A stretch of DNA of 64,000 nt, from contig JBAROV010000229.1 of NCBI GenBank assembly GCA_049642465.1, positions 1-64,000 of the forward strand, in the 5' to 3' direction. How positions within the stretch are numbered: position 1 is the first letter of the stretch; each line of letters starts with the position of its first letter. This document shows, piece after piece, positions 39,307-47,889 of the stretch. The position numbers and the translations under genes are program-made. The notes beneath the pieces were generated by a model, which saw nothing but the letters and a program-made list of their open reading frames with translations, was not told the origin of the DNA and made no database searches. This DNA is from CAWDPQ01 sp049642465 (GTDB lineage: Bacteria > Acidobacteriota > Vicinamibacteria > Vicinamibacterales > 2-12-FULL-66-21).

Positions 39307-40917
39307 TTACTGAGTCTCTCGTGTCGTGCGCTTCCGCTCGAGCGCGCGTTCCGAACCGAGCCGCTCGAGTTCCACCACCGAGTGATCCGTGAACGTCATC
39401 GCCGCTGCAATGCACCTGTGACCGGCCACGTCGGCGATGAGCCGATGCATCTCCTGACACACACGCCGATAGGCCGGGTGCCCTTGCGGCGCCGTGCGCA
39501 GTTCAATGAGGTGCATGGCCTCGCGCGCGTTCATGTCGAGATAGAACCGCACGCGGTACGCCATTGGCACCGCGTACGGCGCGACATCGCGAAGACCTGC
39601 ACCGCGTATCGCCTCGTAGAGTTCGGCAGACCCCTCCATCACGCGGGCCCAGTCGTCGCCCGCACCGGCTTCGCGAATGGCCTCAGGCTCGGTGAACCCG
39701 TGTCTTGTAGAGAGCGGCTGCCACTCCAGCGTCAACAACCGGTGCCGCTGCAAATCGCGGAACGCGCCGTAATCGGTCAAGATGTCGAAGCGATAGCCGG
39801 TGCGTTCGAACGCGCGCCCGGGCCGGTGGCGGCGATTCGCACGAGTGCCCACGTACGCGCGCAACACGTGGGCCCGCTCGTCCGCCGTCATTCTCCGTGC
39901 GATGGCGAGGATTTGATCGTCCGGTAGGTCCGATACCGAGTAAAGCGCTGCTGCGACCACGTTGATTTCGCCGTCTGGATCGAAGTCGGTCAGCGTGACC
40001 TCCTGGCGCGCCTGAGCGCGTTCGCCCGCAAGTAGATCCTCTGCGATCGATTCAACGGCGTTTCTGGTATCCGCCAGATACCCGCTCCATCGTCCTCCTC
40101 GATCCGGTTGATCGATTCGAGTCAGAAAGGCGGGGATGACCTTGCGTAACTCGATCAGTATCTCGTCAGCGAACGCGCGGACCTCGGCAAGCGGGTTCGC
40201 GCGCATTCGCAGCAGCAGAGACTCGAACGCCTGACCGGTGCCAAAGATTCCAACGTTCGACTGAGTCGCGGCGGGGAGCATCCCGCGGAGGGTATCGAGC
40301 GCCTTGGCGCGTACGGCCGAACGATGCACGGCATCCGAGTCACCGGGTGACTTCGGATGGCGCCTGCCGAAGTGCTCCTGCATGGGAGCAATCCACCTCG
40401 AATATCGCTCGAACGTATCGTCGAGCATCCGCACGTAGCGATCGCACAGCGCACCACTGAGTTCCGCCGGCACGTGGTACCGCCAGCGTCCGTGAAGCTT
40501 GTCGGTATACGGGACGTATCTCGTGGATTGCTCGAGATACGCCATGAGACGTCCCCACTCGAGGACCTTGGTCAAGATGTTGGAGGCGTACTCGCAGGCA
40601 ATGTGCGCGCCACCAAGCTGCGCGACGGAGTCATCGCCGTAGTCATTGAAGACCTTGGCGTACAGCTTCTCGGCACGATCGATACCGACGTTCGACGTCC
40701 GAGCAGTATCGGTGTCGACGTGATCCGCGAACTCATCGAGAAACAACCGGCGAAGCGATTTGGAGGAACGCGAATAACGGGCAAAGAGCGCCCCCTTGAC
40801 CGTCTCCGGCAAGTTGGTCAGCGCGAATACATGCCCGTCAAGGTTTGTGAAGTACGGCGCGAGACGTGCCCGTTCGATCTCGGTAAAAGGTTCGGCGCGA
40901 TCCGTGATTTCAGTCAC
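39307..40917 (-). CDS. Double-length ThyX-like FAD-dependent thymidylate synthase family protein
   Basis: This protein of about 536 residues is more than twice the usual ThyX length, with two ThyX-like halves. The C-terminal half keeps FRDLQRHRLLTLEWQPLSTR, which resembles the ThyX RHR-x7-S motif but with two extra residues, plus YLDMNAREAMHLIELRTAPQGH. The N-terminal half has FARYSRSSKSLRRLFLDEF and HIACEYASNILTKVLEW. Whether it makes dTMP is uncertain. A GTG at 40917 is chosen because TACAAT lies 7 bases upstream; the frame is open to 40971, overlapping the divergent thioesterase. Confidence 0.78.
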   Translation of the reverse strand: MTEITDRAEPFTEIERARLAPYFTNLDGHVFALTNLPETVKGALFARYSRSSKSLRRLFLDEFADHVDTDTARTSNVGIDRAEKLYAKVFNDYGDDSVAQLGGAHIACEYASNILTKVLEWGRLMAYLEQSTRYVPYTDKLHGRWRYHVPAELSGALCDRYVRMLDDTFERYSRWIAPMQEHFGRRHPKSPGDSDAVHRSAVRAKALDTLRGMLPAATQSNVGIFGTGQAFESLLLRMRANPLAEVRAFADEILIELRKVIPAFLTRIDQPDRGGRWSGYLADTRNAVESIAEDLLAGERAQARQEVTLTDFDPDGEINVVAAALYSVSDLPDDQILAIARRMTADERAHVLRAYVGTRANRRHRPGRAFERTGYRFDILTDYGAFRDLQRHRLLTLEWQPLSTRHGFTEPEAIREAGAGDDWARVMEGSAELYEAIRGAGLRDVAPYAVPMAYRVRFYLDMNAREAMHLIELRTAPQGHPAYRRVCQEMHRLIADVAGHRCIAAAMTFTDHSVVELERLGSERALERKRTTRETQ

Positions 40918-40924
40918 GCGGGGA

Positions 40925-40930
40925 ATTGTA
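40925..40930 (-). promoter_or_regulatory. -10 box of the ThyX-like gene
   Basis: TACAAT on the minus strand lies 7 bases before GTG 40917 and decides that start. Confidence 0.5.
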
Positions 40931-40940
40931 ACGCGGGTGC

Positions 40941-40946
40941 TATGCT
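40941..40946 (+). promoter_or_regulatory. -10 box of the thioesterase gene
   Basis: TATGCT lies 8 bases before the ATG at 40955, back to back with the ThyX-like promoter. Confidence 0.4.
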
Positions 40947-40954
40947 CACGGTCG

Positions 40955-41392
40955 ATGCGCGCCATCTTCACTCATCGCATTGAAGTTCGCTTCCGTGACT
41001 GCGATCCCCTCGGCCACGTCAATAACGCCGTGTACCTCACCTACCTCGAGCAGGCGCGCCTGGTCCAGTGGCAATCGTTTTGGAGATTTGGTGGGCTGCG
41101 GAACCCGAGTGAAGGCCAGGCGCCGGGCGACGCGGCGCCGGATGCTCCAGGGGTGATACTCGCAAGGGTGGAGATCGACTACAAGCGGCCGGCACGGTAC
41201 GGCGACATGCTGGACGTCCGAATTGGACTGGCCGCGGTGGGCCGGACCAGCTTTACCTACGACTACGAAATCGTTGATGCCGCGGAACGGCTTGTCGCAA
41301 CCGCTCGAAGCGTGCAGGTGTTTTACGACTATCGCACCAACCGTGCAGTGACCATCCCGGACGACCTCCGCCGCGCGTTTGACACTTTGTGA
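40955..41392 (+). CDS. Hotdog-fold acyl-CoA thioesterase
   Basis: This 145-residue protein has the 4-hydroxybenzoyl-CoA thioesterase/YbgC family start EVRFRDCDPLGHVNNAVYLTYLEQAR, with the catalytic Asp in DCDPLGHVNN. RVEIDYKRPARYGDML and a terminal strand region follow. It hydrolyses acyl-CoA or acyl-ACP; the chain is unknown. The stop codon lies within the palindrome at 41388-41403, 36 bases before the LolA-like gene. Confidence 0.9.
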   Translation: MRAIFTHRIEVRFRDCDPLGHVNNAVYLTYLEQARLVQWQSFWRFGGLRNPSEGQAPGDAAPDAPGVILARVEIDYKRPARYGDMLDVRIGLAAVGRTSFTYDYEIVDAAERLVATARSVQVFYDYRTNRAVTIPDDLRRAFDTL

Positions 41393-41403
41393 AACGTTTC
41401 ACA
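41388..41403. promoter_or_regulatory. Perfect 16-bp palindrome TGTGAAACGTTTCACA, candidate operator
   Basis: It is centred on CG, like LacI-family operators (and some TetR ones). It sits 25 bases before the LolA-like/RND operon and overlaps a CATAAT -10-like box, so a repressor bound here would block that operon. Confidence 0.5.
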
Positions 41404-41427
41404 TAATCGAGAGAAACCCATTCAAAT

Positions 41428-42288
41428 ATGCGGTTTTTGGTCGATTCCTGTGCGCTCGTCCTGGCTGCAACGCTCACCGTGGGCGGTGATCTGCCGCAAA
41501 CGGGTCAGCTCACCGCCGAGGCCGTCGCGCGACGCGTGCAGGACCGCGACACCGGCCGCGATTCGCGCATGACGTTCCGTATGCGGCTTTTCGACCGCCA
41601 CCACCGGGTCCGCGAACGCGTCATGACGCTCACTGCTCTCAGGGGCAACACGCCGTCCGGGGCATCCACTTCTGCACCCGAAGGCGACCGGCTCCTGATT
41701 CGATTCACCTACCCGAACGACATTCGCGGCACCGGTTTTCTCGTGTGGGAACATCCCAACGCAGACGATGAGCGGTTTCTCTATCTTCCATCGCTCGGGC
41801 GGGTGCGAAGGATAGCCGGCACGGAAACGCAGGAAAGCTTCGTCGGCAGTGACTTCACGTACGAGGAAATCGGTGGGCGTGAGTTCGACGAGTACACGTA
41901 TGCGTTTGCCGGACCGGATGCGGAACGGACGTCGTGGACACCACCGTCTGGCGGATCCGCAAGAGACGCCTGGCGTCTCGAATCGAAGCGGAAGGATACC
42001 TCAGCGCAGTTTCCCCGTGTTGTGTCGCTCGTGCTGAAAGACAGCTTTGTGGTCGTTCACGCGGACATCTACAACCGTCGCAACGAAAAGCAGAAGGTCT
42101 ACACCGTCGGGCGGCTGGAACAGGTCGAGAAGATCTGGACGGTGATGAGCTCGGCGATGACCAACGCCCTCGAGAAGTCGCGCACCGAACTCGACGTCGA
42201 AGCCGTTGATTACCACGTCGGCTTGAAGGAGGCGGACTTCAGCCGTCGTGAGCTCGAACGCGGCGTCAGCCGTCCGCCAGCCCCCTGA
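41428..42288 (+). CDS. LolA-like outer-membrane lipoprotein-sorting family protein
   Basis: This 286-residue protein has a weak N-terminal signal (FLVDSCALVLAATLTVGG). The body has the features of the LolA-like periplasmic family paired with RND transporters: RVMTLTAL, LLIRFTYPNDIRGTGFLVWEH, ERFLYLPSLGRVRRIAGTE, FVGSDFTYEEIGG and YHVGLKEADFSRRELE at the end. These proteins have a LolA/LppX-like fold that carries a lipid across the periplasm. It is 5 bases before the RND gene, so the two form one export unit. Confidence 0.87.
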   Translation: MRFLVDSCALVLAATLTVGGDLPQTGQLTAEAVARRVQDRDTGRDSRMTFRMRLFDRHHRVRERVMTLTALRGNTPSGASTSAPEGDRLLIRFTYPNDIRGTGFLVWEHPNADDERFLYLPSLGRVRRIAGTETQESFVGSDFTYEEIGGREFDEYTYAFAGPDAERTSWTPPSGGSARDAWRLESKRKDTSAQFPRVVSLVLKDSFVVVHADIYNRRNEKQKVYTVGRLEQVEKIWTVMSSAMTNALEKSRTELDVEAVDYHVGLKEADFSRRELERGVSRPPAP

Positions 42289-42293
42289 CAGCG

Positions 42294-45200
42294 ATGTCGC
42301 GGTTTCTCGCTGCCTTCATCTACCGGCGGCGGTTTGTGCTCTCGGGTTTCATCCTCGCCGTTGCGATAGCGTTCGTGCCTCGCGCGAACATTACCGATAT
42401 CGACAACGACATAACGGCGTGGTTCTCCAAAGAAGATCCCGTCTATCAGGACTACGAGCGGTTCCGGCAGGAGTTTGGCGGCACCCGGTCGCTGATCGTC
42501 GCGCTCAAAGCCGAGTCAGCCGACATCCTGTTCTCCCGCGACTCGCTTCAGCTCCTCGAGCAGATCATCGGTGACATCGAGCGCGTTGAGACCGTACAAC
42601 GCGTCGACAGCCTGGCCACCGCAACCATCGTGGACGCCGTCCCCGACGGTCTGGATGTCCGACCGCTCCTCGATCGACTCGACACCACCGATCCGAAGGC
42701 AATCCTGCGCCGGGCGCTCGAAGACGATCTCATTCGCGGCGACCTCGTCTCCGAAGACGGCACCGTCACCGCGATTATCGTCAGCTTCGACGAGGACCGC
42801 ATTGATGCAGTCCGCGCGGGTGTCATCCAGCAGATTCACGAGATCATCGACCCGCGGCTTCCACCTGGCGCGCGCGCCTACTACAACGGCAGCCTGGAGA
42901 TCAGCGAGACCTACAATCGAATCACGCTCGACAACCAACTTCGATTCACACCGCCAATTCTGATCGTCACAGTCCTGGCGATCTACCTGACGTTCCGATC
43001 GTGGCGAAAGACCCTCCTCTCTGTCATCGCAATTGCGACCAGCGTTCTCTGGACGCTGGGGCTCTACTCCCTGATGGGGTTCAGCTACAACGTGCTCTCC
43101 AGCATGATCGTTCCGCTCATTGTCGTTCTTGCGATTGCCGACGATGTGCACATCATGCAGCACTGGGACGAGGAGCGACGCAACGGAGACGCCGAGTTCG
43201 CCTTCAAAGAGACCGTATCGCACCTGACCGCGCCGCTCCTTGGCGCCAGTGCCACCACGGCGCTCGGGATGCTGTCTCTCGCCACCAGCGAAGTCGTCGC
43301 GGTTCGGACGTTCGGCATCGGATCTGCGGTAGGGATCATGGTGGACTTCATGATTTCGCTGGTGCTGATGCCGACGCTTCTGAGCCTGGTCCAGCCCGAG
43401 ACGGGCGAGGCACCGCACGAGCGTTATCTGATCCCACCGCTTCAATCAATTGCGAGATTGTCCACACGACGGCCGCGGCTTGTTGCTGCAGCGTCGATGG
43501 CAGTGGGCCTTATCGCCGCGTTGGGGATCCTGCGGCTGCGTGTAGACACGAATCACATCAACTTCTTCAGCAAATCGCATCCGCTCAGCGAATCGGCCGC
43601 AGTCATCGATCGCGAGCTCGCAGGGGTTTACAGCTTTCAGATGATGCTCGAGGGGCCGCCAGAGTCGCTGCGAACACCCGATGCCCTGCAGCGGCTCGAT
43701 CGACTCTCGAACCAGCTGCGCAGGTTTGAATCCGTCAGGAAGGTGACGTCGATTGCGGATTACGTGAAACGTATCAACAAGGAACTCCACGACGGCCGGC
43801 CCGAAGCCAGCGTCGTGCCAGACGACGCGGATACGATCTCTCAGGAGCTGTTCGTATTTACGCTTGGCGGCGAGGGGCGACACGAGCTGGAACGCATCGT
43901 CGCCAGTGACTACTCGCGTGCGCAGATCAGCATCAAGCTTCAGTCAATGAGCTCGGACGTCGTCCTGCAAGAAGTCGAGCGCGCCGACGCCCTTGCCAAG
44001 CAGACGTTCGCCGGGACAGGGATCACCGTAATGACCACGGGGTCGGGCCGACTATTCAGCACTCTCGACCACTATCTGGTCGTGTCGCAAATGAGCAGCT
44101 TTGCGACGGCGTTTTTCACCGTGTTTGGCGTCATCTTCGTCGTGTTTCGTTCCGCGCGTTTTGGTCTGCTGACGATCGTACCTAACGTGCTGCCGGTGCT
44201 CGCCGTGCTCGGCGTGATGGGCTACCTCGACATCTCATTGAACATCGCAACCATCATGGTGGCTAGCATCGCGCTGGGCGTTGTTGATGACGACACGATT
44301 CATTTCATCAATCGCTACCGGCGAGAAATTGCCGCGGGCGCCAGCACGGACGAGGCAATCCACATCGCGACAACCCACGAGGGGCGGGCCTCCCTGACGA
44401 CGGCCCTCATCAACAGCGCGGGGTACGCCGTGTTGCTGCTGTCGGAATACAAGCCCACGGCCTGGTTCGGCGGGCTGCTCGCACTCACGATGGCAGTGGC
44501 ATTTCTCGCAGAAGTGTTCATTCTGCCCGCAACAATCAAGCTGCTGCCGGGCATCTTTGGCCCCGGCGCGCTGACGCGCCGGCGGATGGGTATTCGTGCG
44601 GCCCTGACGCTTGTGTCAGCGTGCGTGTTCACCCCGGCCGCCCAGGCGCAGGGGACGCCAACTGGGTACGTGTCCACTCTGGTGGATTACTTTCCAAGCC
44701 GGGACGACAGCGCCGAGGTACGCGCCCGAGTTTTTGCCGAGGAAAAGCTGCAGCCCGCGTCACGACTGACGATCACAGCGTCCGGCTTTGCGGAGGGCCT
44801 CGTCGGCCGGCGCCTTCCGGATCCATCTTCGCTCTCAACCGATCCGAGCCGAGGGGCGTCGGCGGGGATCGTCCGCGTTCAGGAAGCGAGCGTTCACCTC
44901 ACGGGCAGCGCGGCCGATCTGCTTGCCGGGTTCAGCCGGGTCGTGTGGGGACGGCTCGATGAACTGCAGCCAACCGACGTCATCAATCCGCTCGACGTGT
45001 CGCGATTCTTCTTCGAAGGTCGCACCGAAGCGCGTCTGCCCGTGGCGATGGTCCGCGGCCGACTGTTTTTCGGCGATCGCGCCACGATCGAAGGCGTCTA
45101 TGTCCCAGTGTTTCGAAAGGGGCGGTTCGACCAGGTGGAGGAAGCGCGGTCGCCATTCAACATTGCGAGTGAGCTCGAAGATCCGATCGGCGTGTGTCTC

Positions 45201-45905
45201 GCGATCGGCTGTCCGACCCTTCCGGCGGCTCTCATCGATGAGAAGCCGGCGGTGGCTGTCAGAAGTGCCCAGGGTGGTGTACGGGTGGGCGGCACGGTCA
45301 GACGTGTTGATTGGAGCGTGAGCGCGTTTCGCGGTTTCGAGCCGTTCGGCCTGGTGGCGTTAGCGCCGTCGTCGCCATTTTCAGGCGGCCCGGTCACGCT
45401 CCGCCGGACCTTTCCGCGCTTCACGATGATTGGCGGCGATTTCGAAACGGTTCGCGGCGAGTGGGGTTTGCGGGCTGAAGTCGCGGCGTTTGTCGAGGAC
45501 AACTTTCAGGCAGCCGATTTGCGGGTCCTGACAGGCAGCAGCGTTGACGCAGGGGTTGGGATCGATCGAAAGGCGGGCGATTACCGGGTGAGCGGGACCC
45601 TGCTTGTTCACCGCGAGGATCTCGACGAGCCAGGCCTCGGATCTGAATCAGCCGAACGCACGGACGTCTCGCTGATCGCCTCGGCCGATCGAGGTTTTTC
45701 GCGCGAGAAGTACCACATCAGCACGTTCGCCGTCGTCACACCGTCAGAATCATCGGCATTTCTTCGGACGATCGCGACCGCATCGCTCCGAGACAACGTG
45801 GCCCTCGAAGGCTCGGCAGGATGGTTTGCGGGCTCCGGCCGCGATGTTGTGGGACGATTTGCCGACTGCGATTTCCTCTACGTCCGGCTGAAATACTATT
45901 TCTGA
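42294..45905 (+). CDS. RND/MMPL transporter fused in frame to an outer-membrane barrel
   Basis: This 1203-residue protein has a typical MMPL-type RND transporter up to about residue 765. Two repeats each have a membrane helix, a periplasmic loop (DIDNDITAWFSKEDPVYQDY; DTNHINFFSKSHPLSESAAV) and a helix bundle with IVVLAIADDVHIMQHW and ASIALGVVDDDTIHFINRY, the proton-relay acidic motifs. Then comes M765 and a signal-peptide-like GIRAALTLVSACVFTPAAQAQ, followed by about 415 residues of beta-strand-rich sequence ending VRLKYYF, a C-terminal aromatic outer-membrane signature. The barrel is normally a separate gene. The internal ATG at 44586 could give an independent barrel protein. Confidence 0.85.
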   Translation: MSRFLAAFIYRRRFVLSGFILAVAIAFVPRANITDIDNDITAWFSKEDPVYQDYERFRQEFGGTRSLIVALKAESADILFSRDSLQLLEQIIGDIERVETVQRVDSLATATIVDAVPDGLDVRPLLDRLDTTDPKAILRRALEDDLIRGDLVSEDGTVTAIIVSFDEDRIDAVRAGVIQQIHEIIDPRLPPGARAYYNGSLEISETYNRITLDNQLRFTPPILIVTVLAIYLTFRSWRKTLLSVIAIATSVLWTLGLYSLMGFSYNVLSSMIVPLIVVLAIADDVHIMQHWDEERRNGDAEFAFKETVSHLTAPLLGASATTALGMLSLATSEVVAVRTFGIGSAVGIMVDFMISLVLMPTLLSLVQPETGEAPHERYLIPPLQSIARLSTRRPRLVAAASMAVGLIAALGILRLRVDTNHINFFSKSHPLSESAAVIDRELAGVYSFQMMLEGPPESLRTPDALQRLDRLSNQLRRFESVRKVTSIADYVKRINKELHDGRPEASVVPDDADTISQELFVFTLGGEGRHELERIVASDYSRAQISIKLQSMSSDVVLQEVERADALAKQTFAGTGITVMTTGSGRLFSTLDHYLVVSQMSSFATAFFTVFGVIFVVFRSARFGLLTIVPNVLPVLAVLGVMGYLDISLNIATIMVASIALGVVDDDTIHFINRYRREIAAGASTDEAIHIATTHEGRASLTTALINSAGYAVLLLSEYKPTAWFGGLLALTMAVAFLAEVFILPATIKLLPGIFGPGALTRRRMGIRAALTLVSACVFTPAAQAQGTPTGYVSTLVDYFPSRDDSAEVRARVFAEEKLQPASRLTITASGFAEGLVGRRLPDPSSLSTDPSRGASAGIVRVQEASVHLTGSAADLLAGFSRVVWGRLDELQPTDVINPLDVSRFFFEGRTEARLPVAMVRGRLFFGDRATIEGVYVPVFRKGRFDQVEEARSPFNIASELEDPIGVCLAIGCPTLPAALIDEKPAVAVRSAQGGVRVGGTVRRVDWSVSAFRGFEPFGLVALAPSSPFSGGPVTLRRTFPRFTMIGGDFETVRGEWGLRAEVAAFVEDNFQAADLRVLTGSSVDAGVGIDRKAGDYRVSGTLLVHREDLDEPGLGSESAERTDVSLIASADRGFSREKYHISTFAVVTPSESSAFLRTIATASLRDNVALEGSAGWFAGSGRDVVGRFADCDFLYVRLKYYF

Positions 45906-45906
45906 T

Positions 45907-46677
45907 GTGATCGTCATCCCTGCCGGTAACCCTTCGCAGTGGACCGGACCGACTGGCAACAACACCTATCTTTTTGCCGGCCGCACGACGGCTTTGATTG
46001 ATGGCGGTGTTGGAAATCCCGCGCACCTGAACGCAATCGAGGCCGCTCTACAAGGTCGTCCCCTCGACCTGATCCTTTTGACTCACTCCCACACCGACCA
46101 CGCATCGGGGGTGCCTGCGTTGCTCAAACGGTGGCCTCACGCGATGGTTCGTCCCACTTCGCAATCCCTCGCGGACGGGGAGGCGATTCAGGCGGGCGAC
46201 GAGGTGCTGATCGCGCTTCACACACCTGGCCATGCGCCCGATCACTTCTCGTTTCTGGACGAGGCGAAGCAGGAAATCTACTGCGGGGACCTGGTGCGCC
46301 TCGGCGGCACGATCGTCATACCCGCGAACCACGGCGGAGACCTGCGCGCCTACCTCGCGTCGCTCCACCGCATTCGCCATCTCCGCCCGCGCCGTTTGTG
46401 GCCCGGCCATGGCCCCGTCATCGAGGATCCGTTGCGAGTGATTGAGGAGTACCTCGAGCATCGGAAACTGCGCGAAGCCCAAGTCCTTGCCGCCCTCAGA
46501 CGAGGGCGGTCGACACCAGCGGAGATCGTCAGCGACGTGTACACGAGTCTCTCCGCTACGCTCGTCGCCGCCGCGTCGGAGAGTGTGTTGGCGCACCTGC
46601 GGAAGTTGGCACAGGAGGGAGTGGTGGAGGTGAAAGACAATCGCTGGACGGTCGTTCAGTCACACGACCTCAGCTGA
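45907..46677 (+). CDS. MBL-fold hydrolase, LACTB2-like
   Basis: This 256-residue protein has the metal motif LLTHSHTDHASGV, ALHTPGHAPDHFSFL, IYCGDLVRLGGT and LWPGHGPVIEDP, then a C-terminal winged-helix-like extension (RRGRSTPAEIVSDVY, LRKLAQEGVVE). This is the layout of LACTB2 and related bacterial enzymes, some of which act on RNA or thioesters. It starts with GTG one base after the transporter stop and is convergent with a regulator gene 17 bases further. Confidence 0.88.
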   Translation: MIVIPAGNPSQWTGPTGNNTYLFAGRTTALIDGGVGNPAHLNAIEAALQGRPLDLILLTHSHTDHASGVPALLKRWPHAMVRPTSQSLADGEAIQAGDEVLIALHTPGHAPDHFSFLDEAKQEIYCGDLVRLGGTIVIPANHGGDLRAYLASLHRIRHLRPRRLWPGHGPVIEDPLRVIEEYLEHRKLREAQVLAALRRGRSTPAEIVSDVYTSLSATLVAAASESVLAHLRKLAQEGVVEVKDNRWTVVQSHDLS

Positions 46678-46694
46678 ATCGCGGAACTTCCTGT

Positions 46695-47102
46695 CTAGGC
46701 GGGCTGCCAGCCCGCCGGAACATCCGGCACGCGTTCGCTGCGCCGTGCAGCCTTTGGCATCGCATCGCGAATGACCTGCTCGAGCTCCTCGAGATACGCC
46801 AGGAAGCGCTGGCGTCCTTCGGGCGACAAGCGGCAGAGCGTCTGCGGCCGGCGGTTCTCGAATCCCTTCCACACTTCCACCAGCCCCGCTGCGTGCAGCA
46901 CGTCGAGATGACGGCTGAGATTTCCATCAGTCAATGCACAGAGCCGCTTCAGTTCGCCAAATAGGAGTCCTTCGGGGCGGGTCACCAGTGACGTCATGAT
47001 CCCGAGCCGTGCCTTCTCGTGGAGGACTCGATCGAGTCCCTCGTATGCAAAGCGGCCCGGCTGGCCGCGCTCGTCGTGTTTCTTTCGCTTCGACATATTC
47101 AT
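46695..47102 (-). CDS. Winged-helix transcriptional regulator
   Basis: The product has about 135 residues from the ATG at 47102 (ATG 47096 is also possible). The DNA-binding domain has VLHEKARLGIMTSLVTRPEG, FGELKRLCALTDGNLSRHLDVL (recognition helix) and AAGLVEVWKGFENRRPQTLC (wing). It is the PadR/MarR-like HTH_34 type that often controls an adjacent membrane protein. It overlaps the preceding membrane-protein gene by 4 bases, so both are co-translated. Confidence 0.87.
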   Translation of the reverse strand: MNMSKRKKHDERGQPGRFAYEGLDRVLHEKARLGIMTSLVTRPEGLLFGELKRLCALTDGNLSRHLDVLHAAGLVEVWKGFENRRPQTLCRLSPEGRQRFLAYLEELEQVIRDAMPKAARRSERVPDVPAGWQPA

Positions 47103-47716
47103 TCTTCTTCCGTGACACGTTCGTGTCGTTCCAGATGCCAATACAAGACGATCGCCGTCAGCAACTGACCGATGCCGAATGTGCCGCCAACCCACCACGG
47201 ATCAAGGCTCTCAGGTCCGCTCGCGCGCCAGAGCAGGAGAATTCCGGCGGCGTAGTAGAAGAGCGCCACGAAACCACTCGCGCGAGGCAGGTATGGCCGC
47301 GAGGCGAACACGCCGATTCCAAAGCAGATCGCCCAGATCCCGGGCAGAAGCGGCACGAGCGCGGCACTCAGGTGCACAAAGCTTCCGGTGACCGCGACTG
47401 CAGCGAGCAATCCCGGCAAGAACTGACTGATCACCCGTCGGGTGCGCCGACGGTCCGCGACGTTCTCCCGAACGACGTAGTTGTAGACAATCTCGCTGAT
47501 GCCAACGAGGCCCGCAATGCCGGCGACGATGGACCAGTAGAGAACGAAGGCAATGGGGTCCTGCGTTTCGAGGTGCCGCGGCTGGAGCACGGCGGCAACC
47601 AATCCGATGACGCCTGACGCCGCCACGGGCACCGACCGGTAGCCGCGATAGACTTCGCCCTTCGCGATCTGCTGGTGAATCTCGGCGATTTGGCTCAGGG
47701 CGCGACCGACGTCCAT
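47099..47716 (-). CDS. Six-helix membrane protein of unknown function
   Basis: This 205-residue protein begins with a polar N-terminus (DVGRALSQIAEIHQQIAKGEVYRGYRS), then about six hydrophobic segments (for example GVIGLVAAVLQP, YWSIVAGIAGLVGISEIVYN, LLPGIWAICFGIGVFAS) and a charged end. The N-terminal helix resembles those of small membrane proteins paired with HTH_34 regulators. The function is unknown. It is the first gene of the pair with the regulator downstream. Confidence 0.75.
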   Translation of the reverse strand: MDVGRALSQIAEIHQQIAKGEVYRGYRSVPVAASGVIGLVAAVLQPRHLETQDPIAFVLYWSIVAGIAGLVGISEIVYNYVVRENVADRRRTRRVISQFLPGLLAAVAVTGSFVHLSAALVPLLPGIWAICFGIGVFASRPYLPRASGFVALFYYAAGILLLWRASGPESLDPWWVGGTFGIGQLLTAIVLYWHLERHERVTEEE

Positions 47717-47757
47717 TTGGGGCTCCTCTTACTTTGCATCACAAAGGGTCGCAGCGT

Positions 47758-47888
47758 CAATGTCAGTCGCTGGTCGCTGGTCGCCAGCCGGTCGTCGCTC
47801 GTCTCTGGTCTCTCGTCTCTGGGGCCAGGGGCGGCTCGAAGATCAAGCCACGTTGTGACAACATTCAAAGACCAAAGACCCAAGACGC
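47758..47888. repeat. Heptad-phased repeat region upstream of the sulfurtransferase
   Basis: Units GTCGCTG GTCGCTG GTCGCCA, then GTCTCTG GTCTCTC GTCTCTG, and later AGACCAA AGACCCA AGACGCC. This is the longest example of the 7-base phased spacer family in the window. Confidence 0.65.
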
Positions 47889-47889
47889 C

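Noticed and set aside
42294..45905. Interpretation of the 1203-residue frame as a frameshift artefact
   Set aside because: Both halves are intact and in the same frame with no indel-like disruption; only a missing stop codon could explain an artefact, so it is kept as a finding.
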